Source of the DNA: a bacterium
Lineage (GTDB): Bacteria; Cyanobacteriota; Vampirovibrionia; Gastranaerophilales; UBA9971
NCBI GenBank assembly: GCA_037147175.1
Contig: JBAWVS010000057.1
Location: 1-15,070 of the forward strand
Length of the DNA stretch: 15,070 bases
Direction of reading: 5' to 3'
Part shown: positions 1-6,089 of the stretch, piece after piece
How the letters are laid out: every line of letters starts with the position of its first letter
Position numbering within the stretch: the stretch's first letter is position 1
The notes under the pieces: generated by a model
Database searches by the model: none
Told to the model about the DNA's origin: nothing
Seen by the model: only the letters and a program-made list of their open reading frames with translations
Program-made: the position numbers and the translations under genes

Positions 1-1484
1 GTTTAACTGCAAACGGCACATATTTTGCCAGAAAGATTGATTCAAACTATTTTTCGCTTCACCCGACATTAGTTGATGCCAATAATAATACAAATAAAAT
101 AGATTTGGCCTCAGTCGGAGCAGGGACACATCTTTTTGCGAGATATTCAGACCTCACGCCGTTTATTACTTGGGACGGAACAACCGGTTTCACTGCAGCA
201 GCAGGCTCAAGAACTTTGACATTTAATCCGCCCGATGATTGGTTTGCCTCAAACATCTTGCCTTATTCAGGTAACAGCACATTTTGGTTGAGATACAGAC
301 TTACTGATGTAACCGGAATAACTGAAGGCGGAGCAAATATAACGACTGTTGTTAGGGGCGGAACTTATGCCTACAGAATATCAGGTTATTCAAGTGCGAC
401 CCCTGCAGCATTATATGATATTTACACACAGGATCAAACTGACGGCAGAAACTTAATAACGAGATATAACAGCGGAATTATCTATATGATGAGCTGTAAT
501 CTTGAAGTCGGAGATTCCGTCACAGACAGTTATTTTAGCGATGCCAATAAAACTTTGATTATAGAAGGACATATTTATTTAAACCAAAGAGCATACGTGA
601 CACTGGGAACTAAAACCGCAAACAACGCAGTAAACGGACATTTTAATCTTATCCCGAAAGTTTTTAAAACCACAAAAACAGCTCGAAGCTTTGCTGTCAA
701 TAATTTATACGGCGGTGCAGGGTCAAGCATAAAACTATATGGGCTTAATGTTCAGGGTGGATCATATTTTCAAATAAGTTCATTAAACTCCGGTCTGCCG
801 GGAGAAATTATCGGCTGTAATTTTGTAAACACAGCATTGATGCTGGGCGGTTATCAAATTATCGAAAGAGTCTTTATCGGCGGGAATTCTGACGGTTTTA
901 GATTTTTAAGCGGTATGCTCGGAGGCTACACTCCTAATGATGTCTGCGTTCATACAGGAACAGGAATCAGCATCAACTGGATAAGCTCTTCCGTTAATGT
1001 CCGAAATGCAGTTTTGAAAGACTGCTCTTCGTACAACCATAATTGGCAAGGCTCAGGAACTGTAACGGGACAAATTCTCGGAGTTTATGATGCGACAGGA
1101 TTTGATATTTCTAAAATAACTTATTCTGCTACAAGAACTTATGTTAATTGCTTCTGCAGGGAATTTTATTCTCTTAATTATAATGTTCTGGATAAACAAA
1201 ACAAGCCGATTCAAGGAGCAACAGTAACTGCAACAAATGGATTCGGGACTTTTACAGGAACGACCGATTTTAACGGAAATGTTTCTTTAGACGTAAAAGT
1301 CAAAGAGATGGATATTTCAACAAGGGTTGTTACAAATTTTTCAACGGTATCAATAACTTTATCTGCACCGGGTTTTGAAACTATAAAAGATACGCAGGTT
1401 TTGAACAAAAAAATGGTTGATGTTTGCTGTTTACAGCATTCACCGTTTAGTTCTGCTGATGAAATGGGTTCGTTATGGGTTTAA
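1..1484 (+). CDS. Phage tail-fibre-like structural protein, 5' end outside the window
   Basis: The frame is open from base 3 to the TAA at 1482-1484, so at least 493 residues are encoded and the true start lies left of the window. The start of the visible part, with TYFARKIDSNYFSLHPT and then DLASVGAGTHLFAR, resembles the small repeated domain seen in many phage tail and fibre proteins. The middle is rich in Gly, Ser, Asn and Thr and in aromatic residues, as in beta-structured fibre proteins. The last ~100 residues (about from LNYNVLDKQNKPIQGATVTA) look like a carboxypeptidase-regulatory-like beta-sandwich, a fold often found at receptor-binding tips. No membrane segment or signal peptide is visible. 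The two downstream cell-wall hydrolase genes on the same strand support a tail-to-lysis gene order. The structural role is inferred; the exact position in the virion is unknown. Confidence 0.65.
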   Translation, partial: LTANGTYFARKIDSNYFSLHPTLVDANNNTNKIDLASVGAGTHLFARYSDLTPFITWDGTTGFTAAAGSRTLTFNPPDDWFASNILPYSGNSTFWLRYRLTDVTGITEGGANITTVVRGGTYAYRISGYSSATPAALYDIYTQDQTDGRNLITRYNSGIIYMMSCNLEVGDSVTDSYFSDANKTLIIEGHIYLNQRAYVTLGTKTANNAVNGHFNLIPKVFKTTKTARSFAVNNLYGGAGSSIKLYGLNVQGGSYFQISSLNSGLPGEIIGCNFVNTALMLGGYQIIERVFIGGNSDGFRFLSGMLGGYTPNDVCVHTGTGISINWISSSVNVRNAVLKDCSSYNHNWQGSGTVTGQILGVYDATGFDISKITYSATRTYVNCFCREFYSLNYNVLDKQNKPIQGATVTATNGFGTFTGTTDFNGNVSLDVKVKEMDISTRVVTNFSTVSITLSAPGFETIKDTQVLNKKMVDVCCLQHSPFSSADEMGSLWV

Positions 1485-1504
1485 TAAGTGAAAAAGGAGA
1501 TTGT

Positions 1505-2104
1505 ATGTCAACAGCAAATGAGTTGAGAACAGGCGACATGATTGCCTTCAAGAAAGGAAAAAGTATTGTTGCAGCCGTTATTCATCTTTTTACAAATTCT
1601 GATGTCAATCATGTCGGTATTATCGTGAAACTTTACAACAAGATTGGCAACGATTTCCCTTTTATGATCGAAGCAAACCCGGATGATGTCGAATACAGTT
1701 TTTTGCCGAGAAAAATAAAAGCTGAAAAAGATGAAATCTATGTTTACAGATTAACAGATGAAAACTACAAAAAACTTGATGATAATTTGAATTCTTTTTA
1801 TCAGTTTATGAACGAGCAAATCGGCAAGGCTTATGATTATCCGCAAGCAATAGAAACAGTTGTCGACAAGATTTTTGATAAAACAATATCAAAAGATTCT
1901 TACTCCAAATTTTTCTGTTCAAAATTAGTCGGAGCAATATATTTGCAGGCAGAAATTATTACACCTGAAATGCTCGCAAAATCGGGGTTCAAATGCGTTT
2001 CAGAATTGACTCCGGCTGATTGCTGCAGTTTACCGATATTTAAAGACAATATAAAACTTACAAATTCAGAAACGGAGGCAAAAAATGTTGCAAGCAAAAA
2101 TTGA
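1505..2104 (+). CDS. Permuted NlpC/P60 (papain-like, YiiX type) cysteine hydrolase
   Basis: This 199-residue protein has the layout of permuted NlpC/P60 enzymes. A GD motif near the start (LRTGDMIAF) is followed by NHVGI with His36, then FMIEA with Glu56, and a late FFCSKLVGAIY with Cys138, together a plausible His-Glu-Cys site. The family includes amidases and endopeptidases acting on peptidoglycan or lipid-linked substrates. ATG 1505 is chosen because AAGGAGA (1494-1500) lies four bases upstream; an in-frame ATG at 1475 has no such site and would overlap the preceding gene. The 3' end overlaps the next gene, an M15 peptidase, by 20 bases, so the two are probably translationally coupled and may form a lysis or wall-penetration pair. 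The tail is rich in Asn, Glu and Lys. The actual substrate cannot be read from the sequence. Confidence 0.75.
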   Translation: MSTANELRTGDMIAFKKGKSIVAAVIHLFTNSDVNHVGIIVKLYNKIGNDFPFMIEANPDDVEYSFLPRKIKAEKDEIYVYRLTDENYKKLDDNLNSFYQFMNEQIGKAYDYPQAIETVVDKIFDKTISKDSYSKFFCSKLVGAIYLQAEIITPEMLAKSGFKCVSELTPADCCSLPIFKDNIKLTNSETEAKNVASKN

Positions 2105-2498
2105 GAATTTCACAGAGACAGAAATCGGTTGTAAATGTTGCGGCAAAGTTAATGTCAGCGACAAGGGAATTATCAGCCTGCAGGCGTTTAGGTATTACTT
2201 GAATAATAGGTTCAAAAAGAATATCAGACTTAATATTGAATCCGCCTGCAGATGCATTAAGCATAACAGCAGTAAAGAAGTAGGCGGAGAAAAAAATTCC
2301 CGCCATGAATGCGACACTAAAAAATCTGACGCTTTTGATTTAACAAGTCTGGATATTGACTACAATACAATTTATCAGTGTGCTGTAGACTCAAAACTTT
2401 TCTCCACGATAATCCGGTACGACATAAAACATTTTGTACACGCTGATACTCGTCCACGAGCAAATTACGGCATAGAAGCTTGGGCATGGAATAAATAA
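2085..2498 (+). CDS. M15 zinc peptidase, probable phage endolysin
   Basis: The 137 residues match the small phage peptidase M15 family (D-Ala-D-Ala carboxypeptidase or L-Ala-D-Glu endopeptidase fold). It begins FTETEIGCKCCGK, has the family segment ESACRCIKHNSSKEVGG, then SRH (His74), SDAFD (Asp85) and KHFVHADTR (His119). His74, Asp85 and His119 are the likely zinc ligands. The spacing between the first His and the Asp is 11 residues, where the usual SxHxxGxAxD motif has 7, so the loop appears about four residues longer. No signal peptide is seen, so release would need a holin that is not identified in this window. GGAGG (2074-2078) precedes ATG 2085, and the gene overlaps the end of the NlpC/P60-like gene. 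The length is normal for a single-domain endolysin. Confidence 0.8.
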   Translation: MLQAKIENFTETEIGCKCCGKVNVSDKGIISLQAFRYYLNNRFKKNIRLNIESACRCIKHNSSKEVGGEKNSRHECDTKKSDAFDLTSLDIDYNTIYQCAVDSKLFSTIIRYDIKHFVHADTRPRANYGIEAWAWNK

Positions 2499-2524
2499 TC
2501 GTGTCTGAATGATACGAAACAGCT

Positions 2525-2537
2525 TTCACTTCCGACT
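2525..2537 (+). promoter_or_regulatory. TTCACTTCCGACT motif upstream of small phage genes
   Basis: The sequence TTCACTTCCGACT lies 59 bases before the start of the DUF6900-like gene. A near copy, TCAACTTCCGACT, lies before the gene at 3496, and TTCACTTCCG recurs on the minus strand before the Mor-like gene. Downstream of the two plus-strand copies comes a second shared block, GAGTTA-5-TCAATG (2550-2566 and 3454-3470). This may be a phage promoter or activator site, but ten-base repeats arise by chance in 15 kb, so position is the main support. Confidence 0.3.
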
Positions 2538-2595
2538 GTTTAGGCTATTCAGAGTTAATATATCAATGTTAGCAACTGATACAAAGGATTCAAAC

Positions 2596-2754
2596 ATGAA
2601 CGAGCAACTTTTAAAAATAGCTAAAACGATTTTAGATTTAGAAACATTGGAAACAAGAAAGAGCGATAGCCTTGATTTTAAAGAGCAGGCAATCTGGAAC
2701 ATAAAAGAAGCCTTGGAGCAAGCCTATAAAGCAGGTCAACAATCAGTAAAATAA
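2596..2754 (+). CDS. Small DUF6900-like protein
   Basis: This 52-residue protein contains LETLETRKSDSLDFKEQAIW followed by a helical segment ending in ALEQAYKAGQQ. I recognise this as the short DUF6900 domain found in phages and conjugative elements of gut bacteria; its function is unknown. The start is placed at ATG 2596 because AAAGGA (2583-2588) lies seven bases before it. An upstream ATG at 2509 would add 29 residues of unlike composition that run through the candidate promoter motif. It opens the run of small plus-strand prophage genes after the endolysin. No membrane segment or metal motif is visible. Confidence 0.65.
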   Translation: MNEQLLKIAKTILDLETLETRKSDSLDFKEQAIWNIKEALEQAYKAGQQSVK

Positions 2755-2771
2755 CCAAAGGAGCAAAAAAG

Positions 2772-3032
2772 ATGGATATAGCATTCGGTACAAAGATTTA
2801 CGATTATAAAAGAAAAAATATCGGAGTCCTGATAAAAACTTACAACCTCGCCTATGTTGATGCACCGGATGCGATGGGAGCCAAAGTAATCGATTCTAAA
2901 GGCAGAACATACGCAACAAACCTTGATAACCTTAAAACCATTGAAGATATAAAAACAGCTCGGCTTTATAACGAAATATCCGAGCAGGATTTTAAAGCAC
3001 TTAATATCCCTGAATGTTTTTTAATCGACTAA
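2772..3032 (+). CDS. Small phage protein of unknown function
   Basis: I do not recognise this 86-residue protein. A good ribosome site, AAAGGAG (2757-2763), precedes ATG 2772. The first half looks like a compact beta-barrel: FGTKIYDY, then a GVLIKTYNLAYVDA strand pair, then GAKVIDSKGRTYATNLDNL, where the pattern resembles small SH3-like or Hfq-like folds. The C-terminal third is acidic and helical (EISEQDFKALNIPE). There is no signal peptide. It lies 17 bases after the DUF6900-like gene and seven bases before the next, so it is probably part of one transcript with them. Confidence 0.6.
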   Translation: MDIAFGTKIYDYKRKNIGVLIKTYNLAYVDAPDAMGAKVIDSKGRTYATNLDNLKTIEDIKTARLYNEISEQDFKALNIPECFLID

Positions 3033-3045
3033 GAAAGGAATGATA

Positions 3046-3381
3046 ATGTCTAAAACTAAACTAAAAGAGGAAACAATAGAAAAAATCTGCTACCAATCAA
3101 GCGGGCAATCAATTTCCTACAGAGAAATCTATAAACTGAATGATAAAAAAATTAAGCTGGCAATAAAATCTGATTCTTACACAAGTCAATGTTACGCAAA
3201 AGCTTTTATTCTCAAAAATGACGAGTGGACAGATATTTACTCGATTCCTTACAGCCTGATGAAGACTCCTGAAGGATTGGCATATAGAAATGAGTGTAAA
3301 AACAATCGGACAAATCCTGAAGGAATTTTCAAAGACGATATTCTAAAACTGAAAACCAATATAGAAAAAATCATATTTTAG
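3046..3381 (+). CDS. Small phage protein of unknown function
   Basis: This 111-residue lysine-rich protein is not recognised. ATG 3046 is preferred over ATG 3040 because AAAGGA (3034-3039) abuts the first ATG but is six bases from the second. The middle has alternating beta-like stretches (KKIKLAIKSDSY, QCYAKAFILKNDEW), followed by a helical region containing SLMKTPEGLAYRN and a C-terminal helix. The KTPEGLAYR segment is the best search handle. It follows the preceding gene closely, so it is likely co-transcribed. About 115 bases without a gene follow, containing the second copy of the ACTTCCGACT motif. Confidence 0.6.
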   Translation: MSKTKLKEETIEKICYQSSGQSISYREIYKLNDKKIKLAIKSDSYTSQCYAKAFILKNDEWTDIYSIPYSLMKTPEGLAYRNECKNNRTNPEGIFKDDILKLKTNIEKIIF

Positions 3382-3406
3382 TAATTTTTCATTATGTCTG
3401 ATTGTT

Positions 3407-3419
3407 TCAACTTCCGACT
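3407..3419 (+). promoter_or_regulatory. Second ACTTCCGACT motif, upstream of the gene at 3496
   Basis: The sequence TCAACTTCCGACT lies 76 bases upstream of the start at 3496 and matches the motif at 2525-2537. Both are preceded by TGTCTGA and followed by GAGTTA-5-TCAATG. The shared order of three blocks in two otherwise different spacers suggests a common regulatory element, or copies of one ancestral promoter region. No convincing -35/-10 pair could be picked. Confidence 0.3.
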
Positions 3420-3495
3420 ATATCAAGTAAAATGACTCGCTTTTCCTGCAATGAGAGTTACAGTGTCAATGCAGACGAAATTAAAGGAGAAAAGA

Positions 3496-3705
3496 ATGAC
3501 AAGTTTAACAGAAAAAGAAATCAGAAGCTTTAAAAGATTCAGAAACGAATTAACAAAATTATCACTAAAATACGGTGTCGCCGTAAAATCAATCGGCGGA
3601 GTTATGATAGGCGAAATTCATGACATAGAATACAGCGATGATGAAACCAGCGGCGACTTATACCCGGAGATATTAAGATGGGCTGAAGATGCGGAGGAGA
3701 TGTAA
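3496..3705 (+). CDS. Small phage protein of unknown function
   Basis: This 69-residue protein begins with a basic helix (KEIRSFKRFRNELTKLSLKYG), then VAVKSIGGVMIGE and an acidic stretch IEYSDDETSGDLYPEILRW. This pattern looks familiar from unnamed phage and plasmid proteins, but no function is known to me. ATG 3496 is chosen because AAAGGAG (3483-3489) sits six bases before it; the upstream ATG at 3451 lacks a site. The last codons (GCGGAGGAGATGTAA) supply the ribosome site for the next gene, whose ATG at 3707 follows the stop by one base. The same arrangement recurs at 5067-5082, so this linkage has been duplicated. Confidence 0.6.
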   Translation: MTSLTEKEIRSFKRFRNELTKLSLKYGVAVKSIGGVMIGEIHDIEYSDDETSGDLYPEILRWAEDAEEM

Positions 3706-3763
3706 AATGACAAACTACAAATTAACTGACACTTGAGATATTTCTAGTGATTGTTAAGAAAAA

Positions 3764-4708
3764 TTAAGAGTTTAATATATTAAAAACAATCCTAACCAGC
3801 TGCCTTGCAAGGCATTTACGGGCGTGACGTTTTGTTTTTCCCTCAGAGAGTTTTTTTTCAAAATAGGCTTTACCTTTTTCATCATAAATTGATTGAAGAA
3901 TACTTAATCTGTAAAAAATGGAATTTAATTTTCGGTTTCCTGCTTTGTTATTCCTATGTCTAACAGTCTTGCCACTTGATTTATCAACTGGTGCAATCCC
4001 TGCATAACTAGCTAATGCTTCAGGTGAAATAAGCTTCCCTTTTGTCTCTGTATAAATAATTGCTGCCGATAAATCTGCAATACCTGTTAATTGTTTCAAT
4101 TTTTTGACTTTTTCGGGTAAATTCTTTTCAATTTCTTTTTCAAGTTCATTAATTGCTTGAGTAAAATCCCTCAAAGCTTTTCCATAATGCTTAATTATTA
4201 AATCATCGTGTTCTGACAGCCATTTTCCTGCTTTTAATGTCGTTAAATCTTTTAAAGGTAGATTTTCACCTCTTGCTGAAAAAAGCATTTTGACTGCATT
4301 TATGGCTCTTGTTCTGTCTTTTACAAAATGATCTCTCGCTGTAATTTTTTCTTTTAATTGAATAGTCTCAAATGAAATTTTTTGAAGATTGGCCTTGTCA
4401 GCAAATAATGAGATAACCTTAGCATCACCGAAATCGTTTTTAGCATTGCTGATAGCAATTGTCCTACGCCAGCTTGAAGTTAAAAGAGGATTAACTTCAT
4501 AAACTTCGCAACCGTTTCTGATCAAATGTGCGGTAAAAGGTTTACCAAAACAATAAGCCCCTTCAATTGCCCATATAGAGTCATTTCCTGCCCATACCAT
4601 TGCAGCATCGAAGCCTTTTTGATTTGTTTTAAATTCTTTGAACTTGCCGTCTTTGTAACAAGCTAAAGTTTCTTTGTGAGTGTCTACGCCAACCCAATTT
4701 GTGTTCAT
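3764..4708 (-). CDS. IS110-family DEDD recombinase/transposase
   Basis: This 314-residue protein has the two IS110 domains. The N-terminal RuvC-like domain shows WVGVDTHK (Asp9), IWAIEGAY (Glu49) and NDFGDAKV (Asp92 and Asp95), the DEDD set. A helical linker follows at about 110-200. The C-terminal transposase domain shows LTGIADLSAAIIYTE, ASYAGIAPVDKSSGK (candidate nucleophile Ser244 or Ser245) and KAGNRKLNSIFYRL. All key residues are present and the length is normal, so it is probably active. The start is set at 4708, where GAGGA lies about seven bases upstream; the longer frame to 4753 would add 15 residues running into the RNA region. The enzyme would work with the RNA encoded just upstream to choose donor and target DNA. 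Confidence 0.92.
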   Translation of the reverse strand: MNTNWVGVDTHKETLACYKDGKFKEFKTNQKGFDAAMVWAGNDSIWAIEGAYCFGKPFTAHLIRNGCEVYEVNPLLTSSWRRTIAISNAKNDFGDAKVISLFADKANLQKISFETIQLKEKITARDHFVKDRTRAINAVKMLFSARGENLPLKDLTTLKAGKWLSEHDDLIIKHYGKALRDFTQAINELEKEIEKNLPEKVKKLKQLTGIADLSAAIIYTETKGKLISPEALASYAGIAPVDKSSGKTVRHRNNKAGNRKLNSIFYRLSILQSIYDEKGKAYFEKKLSEGKTKRHARKCLARQLVRIVFNILNS

Positions 4709-4734
4709 AACAATATCCTCATACATTAAATAAA

Positions 4735-4862
4735 AAAATGTTTTAACGGACAATCCTGCTTCAAGAAGAATTCGAGTATTTCTTAAGTCTCGTTAAAACG
4801 AGGAAGGGAAGGACAATCTCATGTTAAGTCGTAAAGACTGGAACTAGATGAGTCTCAACCCT
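4735..4862 (-). ncRNA. Candidate IS110 bridge RNA
   Basis: This non-coding end of the element reads, on the minus strand, as two nested stem-loop regions. The first has AGACT/AGTCT closing an 11-base loop CATCTAGTTCC (4840-4850). The second has a perfect nine-base-pair stem GTTTTAACG/CGTTAAAAC (arms 4791-4799 and 4738-4746) enclosing an internal hairpin CTTAAGAA/TTCTTGAAG. Nine bases of the first loop (GGAACTAGA on the plus strand, 4840-4848) recur in the flanking target gene at 4898-4906. The second region carries AAATACT, which also occurs at the element end (4886-4892). Two loops carrying target-like and donor-like sequence are what a bridge RNA should show. The RNA ends are estimated, and the target match starts about five bases beyond the core, which is not the published IS621 geometry. 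Confidence 0.6.
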
Positions 4863-5079
4863 TCTTTTTTATTACATCACAAAAAAAATACTAAGCAGGA
4901 ACTAGAACCTGATTATACCCGTACAGAGGCTGAATTATTAAAACTTGCTTATGACTTATATTGCAACAGTTATAGTGATGAAGAAATGAAAAAAGCCAAA
5001 GAAAAATTTGACAGTGATATTCCAAAAACCATTGCCTACATAGAAAAAGAGTGTGGTTGGAAAGCTGAGGAGATATAAA

Positions 5080-5295
5080 ATGCAAAACTACAAAATGACT
5101 GATACTTGGCAGGAGGAAGATTCCTACACAACAACAGAGCCGGAACTATTTCTTCTGGCATATGAACTTTTTTGCGGCAGACCTGTCGGCGAAGACTTAA
5201 AACAGGCTAAAAAAGAATTTGGCAAAGATATTGAAAATACCATTGGCTACATTGAGCAAGAATGCGGTTGGCACGCAGAAGCCTTAACAGCTTAA
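5080..5295 (+). CDS. Small phage protein, intact paralogue of the IS-split gene
   Basis: This 71-residue acidic protein is of unknown function. It has a short variable N-terminus (MQNYKMTDTW), then TEPELFLLAYELFCG, a charged helix EDLKQAKKEFGKD and NTIGYIEQECGWHAE. The pattern of three helices and conserved Trp/Cys is shared with the interrupted gene just upstream, so the pair arose by tandem duplication. GAGGAGA (5067-5073), inside the end of the upstream remnant, is its ribosome site, and ATG 5080 follows that stop codon by one base. It is the last plus-strand prophage gene before the convergent terminator. Only this copy remains intact in the window. Confidence 0.6.
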   Translation: MQNYKMTDTWQEEDSYTTTEPELFLLAYELFCGRPVGEDLKQAKKEFGKDIENTIGYIEQECGWHAEALTA

Positions 5296-5345
5296 CTAAA
5301 CGTAATTATTGAAGGCGAAATTTAAATCTAAAATTAACACAGCAA

Positions 5346-5370
5346 AACGGCGGATATGATTTCCGCCGTT
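5346..5370. terminator. Bidirectional terminator between converging units
   Basis: AACGGCGGA and TCCGCCGTT form a perfect nine-base-pair GC-rich stem with a seven-base loop (TATGATT). TGTTTT follows on the plus strand, and TTTT follows on the minus strand. It sits between the last plus-strand gene (ending 5295) and the end of the minus-strand Mor-like gene (5398), so it can stop transcription from both sides. Confidence 0.8.
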
Positions 5371-5397
5371 TGTTTTATGAAAAAATATATTTTATTA

Positions 5398-5688
5398 TCA
5401 CGCAGCTTTATATTTTGTCCTGTTTGTTGAAACCAGTTGTTTGATATAACCTTCTGTAAGGTCAAACTCAAAAGCCAATTTGGTTCTGCTGATTTTAGAG
5501 CCGTCATATTTTTTACAGATATATTGATTTCTGATTTTTATCAGCCCTTTTTTGGGAACATTTATTAAAACTCCTGAGAAATCCTGCATCAACTTAACGG
5601 CAAATTCTATACCGTATAATTCTGCAAGGTGTTGAATCTCCTCATTAGGCATCTCAATATTTGACAAATCCTCAAGCCACGCTTTCAT
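5398..5688 (-). CDS. Mor-family transcription activator
   Basis: This 96-residue protein matches the Mor/C family of Mu-like phages, which activates middle or late phage promoters. It has the N-terminal dimerisation segment (AWLEDLSNIEMPNEEIQHLAELYG, with FAVKLMQDFSG), the short beta strand LINVPKKGL, then KIRNQYICKKYDGS and a C-terminal helix-turn-helix at about residues 64-90 (SRTKLAFEFDLTEGYIKQLV). Length and order match the family. GGAGG lies nine bases before ATG 5688. It is transcribed in the same direction as the transposase operon but is separated by a 400-base control region, so it may have its own promoter. In Mu, mor is the last early gene and faces into the lysis genes; here it faces the ends of the late genes. 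Confidence 0.8.
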   Translation of the reverse strand: MKAWLEDLSNIEMPNEEIQHLAELYGIEFAVKLMQDFSGVLINVPKKGLIKIRNQYICKKYDGSKISRTKLAFEFDLTEGYIKQLVSTNRTKYKAA

Positions 5689-5809
5689 TTTACGAAGCCT
5701 CCATGTTTATAAAATTGTAAATATATATAAAAATGGACACCTGAATTGCCGGAAGTGAATTCAAGCTTCCTGATTTTTGTAAAAGGGCAAAACAATAACT
5801 GCTTGGAGA

Positions 5810-5840
5810 AAAGATAAATTGTAATTAATACTTTATCTTT
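5810..5840. terminator. AT-rich inverted repeat: weak terminator or operator
   Basis: AAAGATAAA and TTTATCTTT form a perfect nine-base-pair stem around a 13-base loop. It lies about 250 bases past the end of the recombinase gene in the direction of transcription. The stem is all A/T except one pair, so it is a weak terminator at best; a regulator-binding palindrome is equally likely. Confidence 0.3.
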
Positions 5841-5998
5841 TCAGAAGAAATTTAGTTTAAACTTATCAACTGGGCTGTTAATTAAGTTTCTTTTTTCATA
5901 TTACTATTGTAATACAATTCCAAATAAAAAACATTGATCCAGAGGTTAAGATAATAACGTTTTTTCTTATTATAACTAGAGAAAACGGCATTATAAAT

Positions 5999-6052
5999 GG
6001 TACATTATACAATTAATCAAGTTATTAGCGTATTATGTACCCTTATTGTCAA
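5999..6052 (-). promoter_or_regulatory. Candidate promoter with overlapping 12-bp dyad, before the Mor-like gene
   Basis: On the minus strand a perfect TTGACA (6052-6047) is followed after 17 bases by GCTAAT (6029-6024), a usable -35/-10 pair pointing to the Mor-like gene. The region is framed by an inverted repeat, GGTACATTATAC (5999-6010) and GTATTATGTACC (6030-6041), matching at 11 of 12 positions, with a TATAAT inside one arm. A dyad covering the -10 region is typical of a repressor or activator operator. The start would lie over 300 bases before the Mor-like ATG, so a long leader is implied. Confidence 0.4.
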
Positions 6053-6089
6053 ATAAATTAAGGCATAAAATGTGGCATTTATGATTAAA

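Larger units (their letters stand above)
3734..4892 (-). mobile_element. IS110-group insertion sequence, about 1159 bp
   Basis: The limits come from the interrupted gene. The sequence ACT occurs at both junctions (3731-3733 and 4890-4892), and removing one copy plus the intervening DNA restores the frame. This fits IS110 behaviour: no inverted terminal repeats, no target duplication, and a short shared core. The transposase runs on the minus strand. About 184 bases precede its start and only about 30 follow its stop, the arrangement of the IS110 group (long non-coding left end) and not of IS1111 types (long right end). The exact core dinucleotide (CT or AC on the plus strand) cannot be fixed. 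An alternative joint at the G of TTG is possible but leaves no shared core. Confidence 0.8.
3707..5078 (+). pseudogene. Small phage gene split by an IS110-group insertion
   Basis: The first nine codons (MTNYKLTDT, 3707-3733) run into a TGA at the edge of the insertion sequence. The rest of the gene (4893-5078) resumes on the other side with KQELEPDYTRTEAELLKLAY and ends ECGWKAEEI. Joining 3733 to 4893 restores one open frame of 71 codons without any other change. The product is closely related to the intact downstream gene at 5080: MTNYKLTDT matches MQNYKMTDT and the remainder aligns with at most one gap. An ATG at 4848 inside the element could make a hybrid protein, but it has no good ribosome site and its first residues come from the bridge-RNA region. 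The intact reading frame on both sides suggests a recent insertion. The function of the family is unknown. Confidence 0.8.
5689..6089. other. Gene-free control region between recombinase and Mor-like gene
   Basis: No credible gene was found here on either strand. It holds a minus-strand copy of TTCACTTCCG (5750-5759) about 60 bases before the Mor-like start, and a nine-base-pair perfect inverted repeat AAAGATAAA/TTTATCTTT (5810-5840, 13-base loop). There are also overlapping palindromes TATTAC-TATT-GTAATA (5899-5914) and TTGTA-A-TACAA (5907-5917), and a long dyad with promoter-like sequence at 5999-6052. The density of symmetrical sites suggests binding of phage regulators. Confidence 0.5.

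Noticed and set aside
4848-5078. An independent gene starting at ATG 4848
   Set aside because: The first 15 codons lie inside the IS non-coding end and there is no ribosome site; the rest is the 3' part of the split gene.
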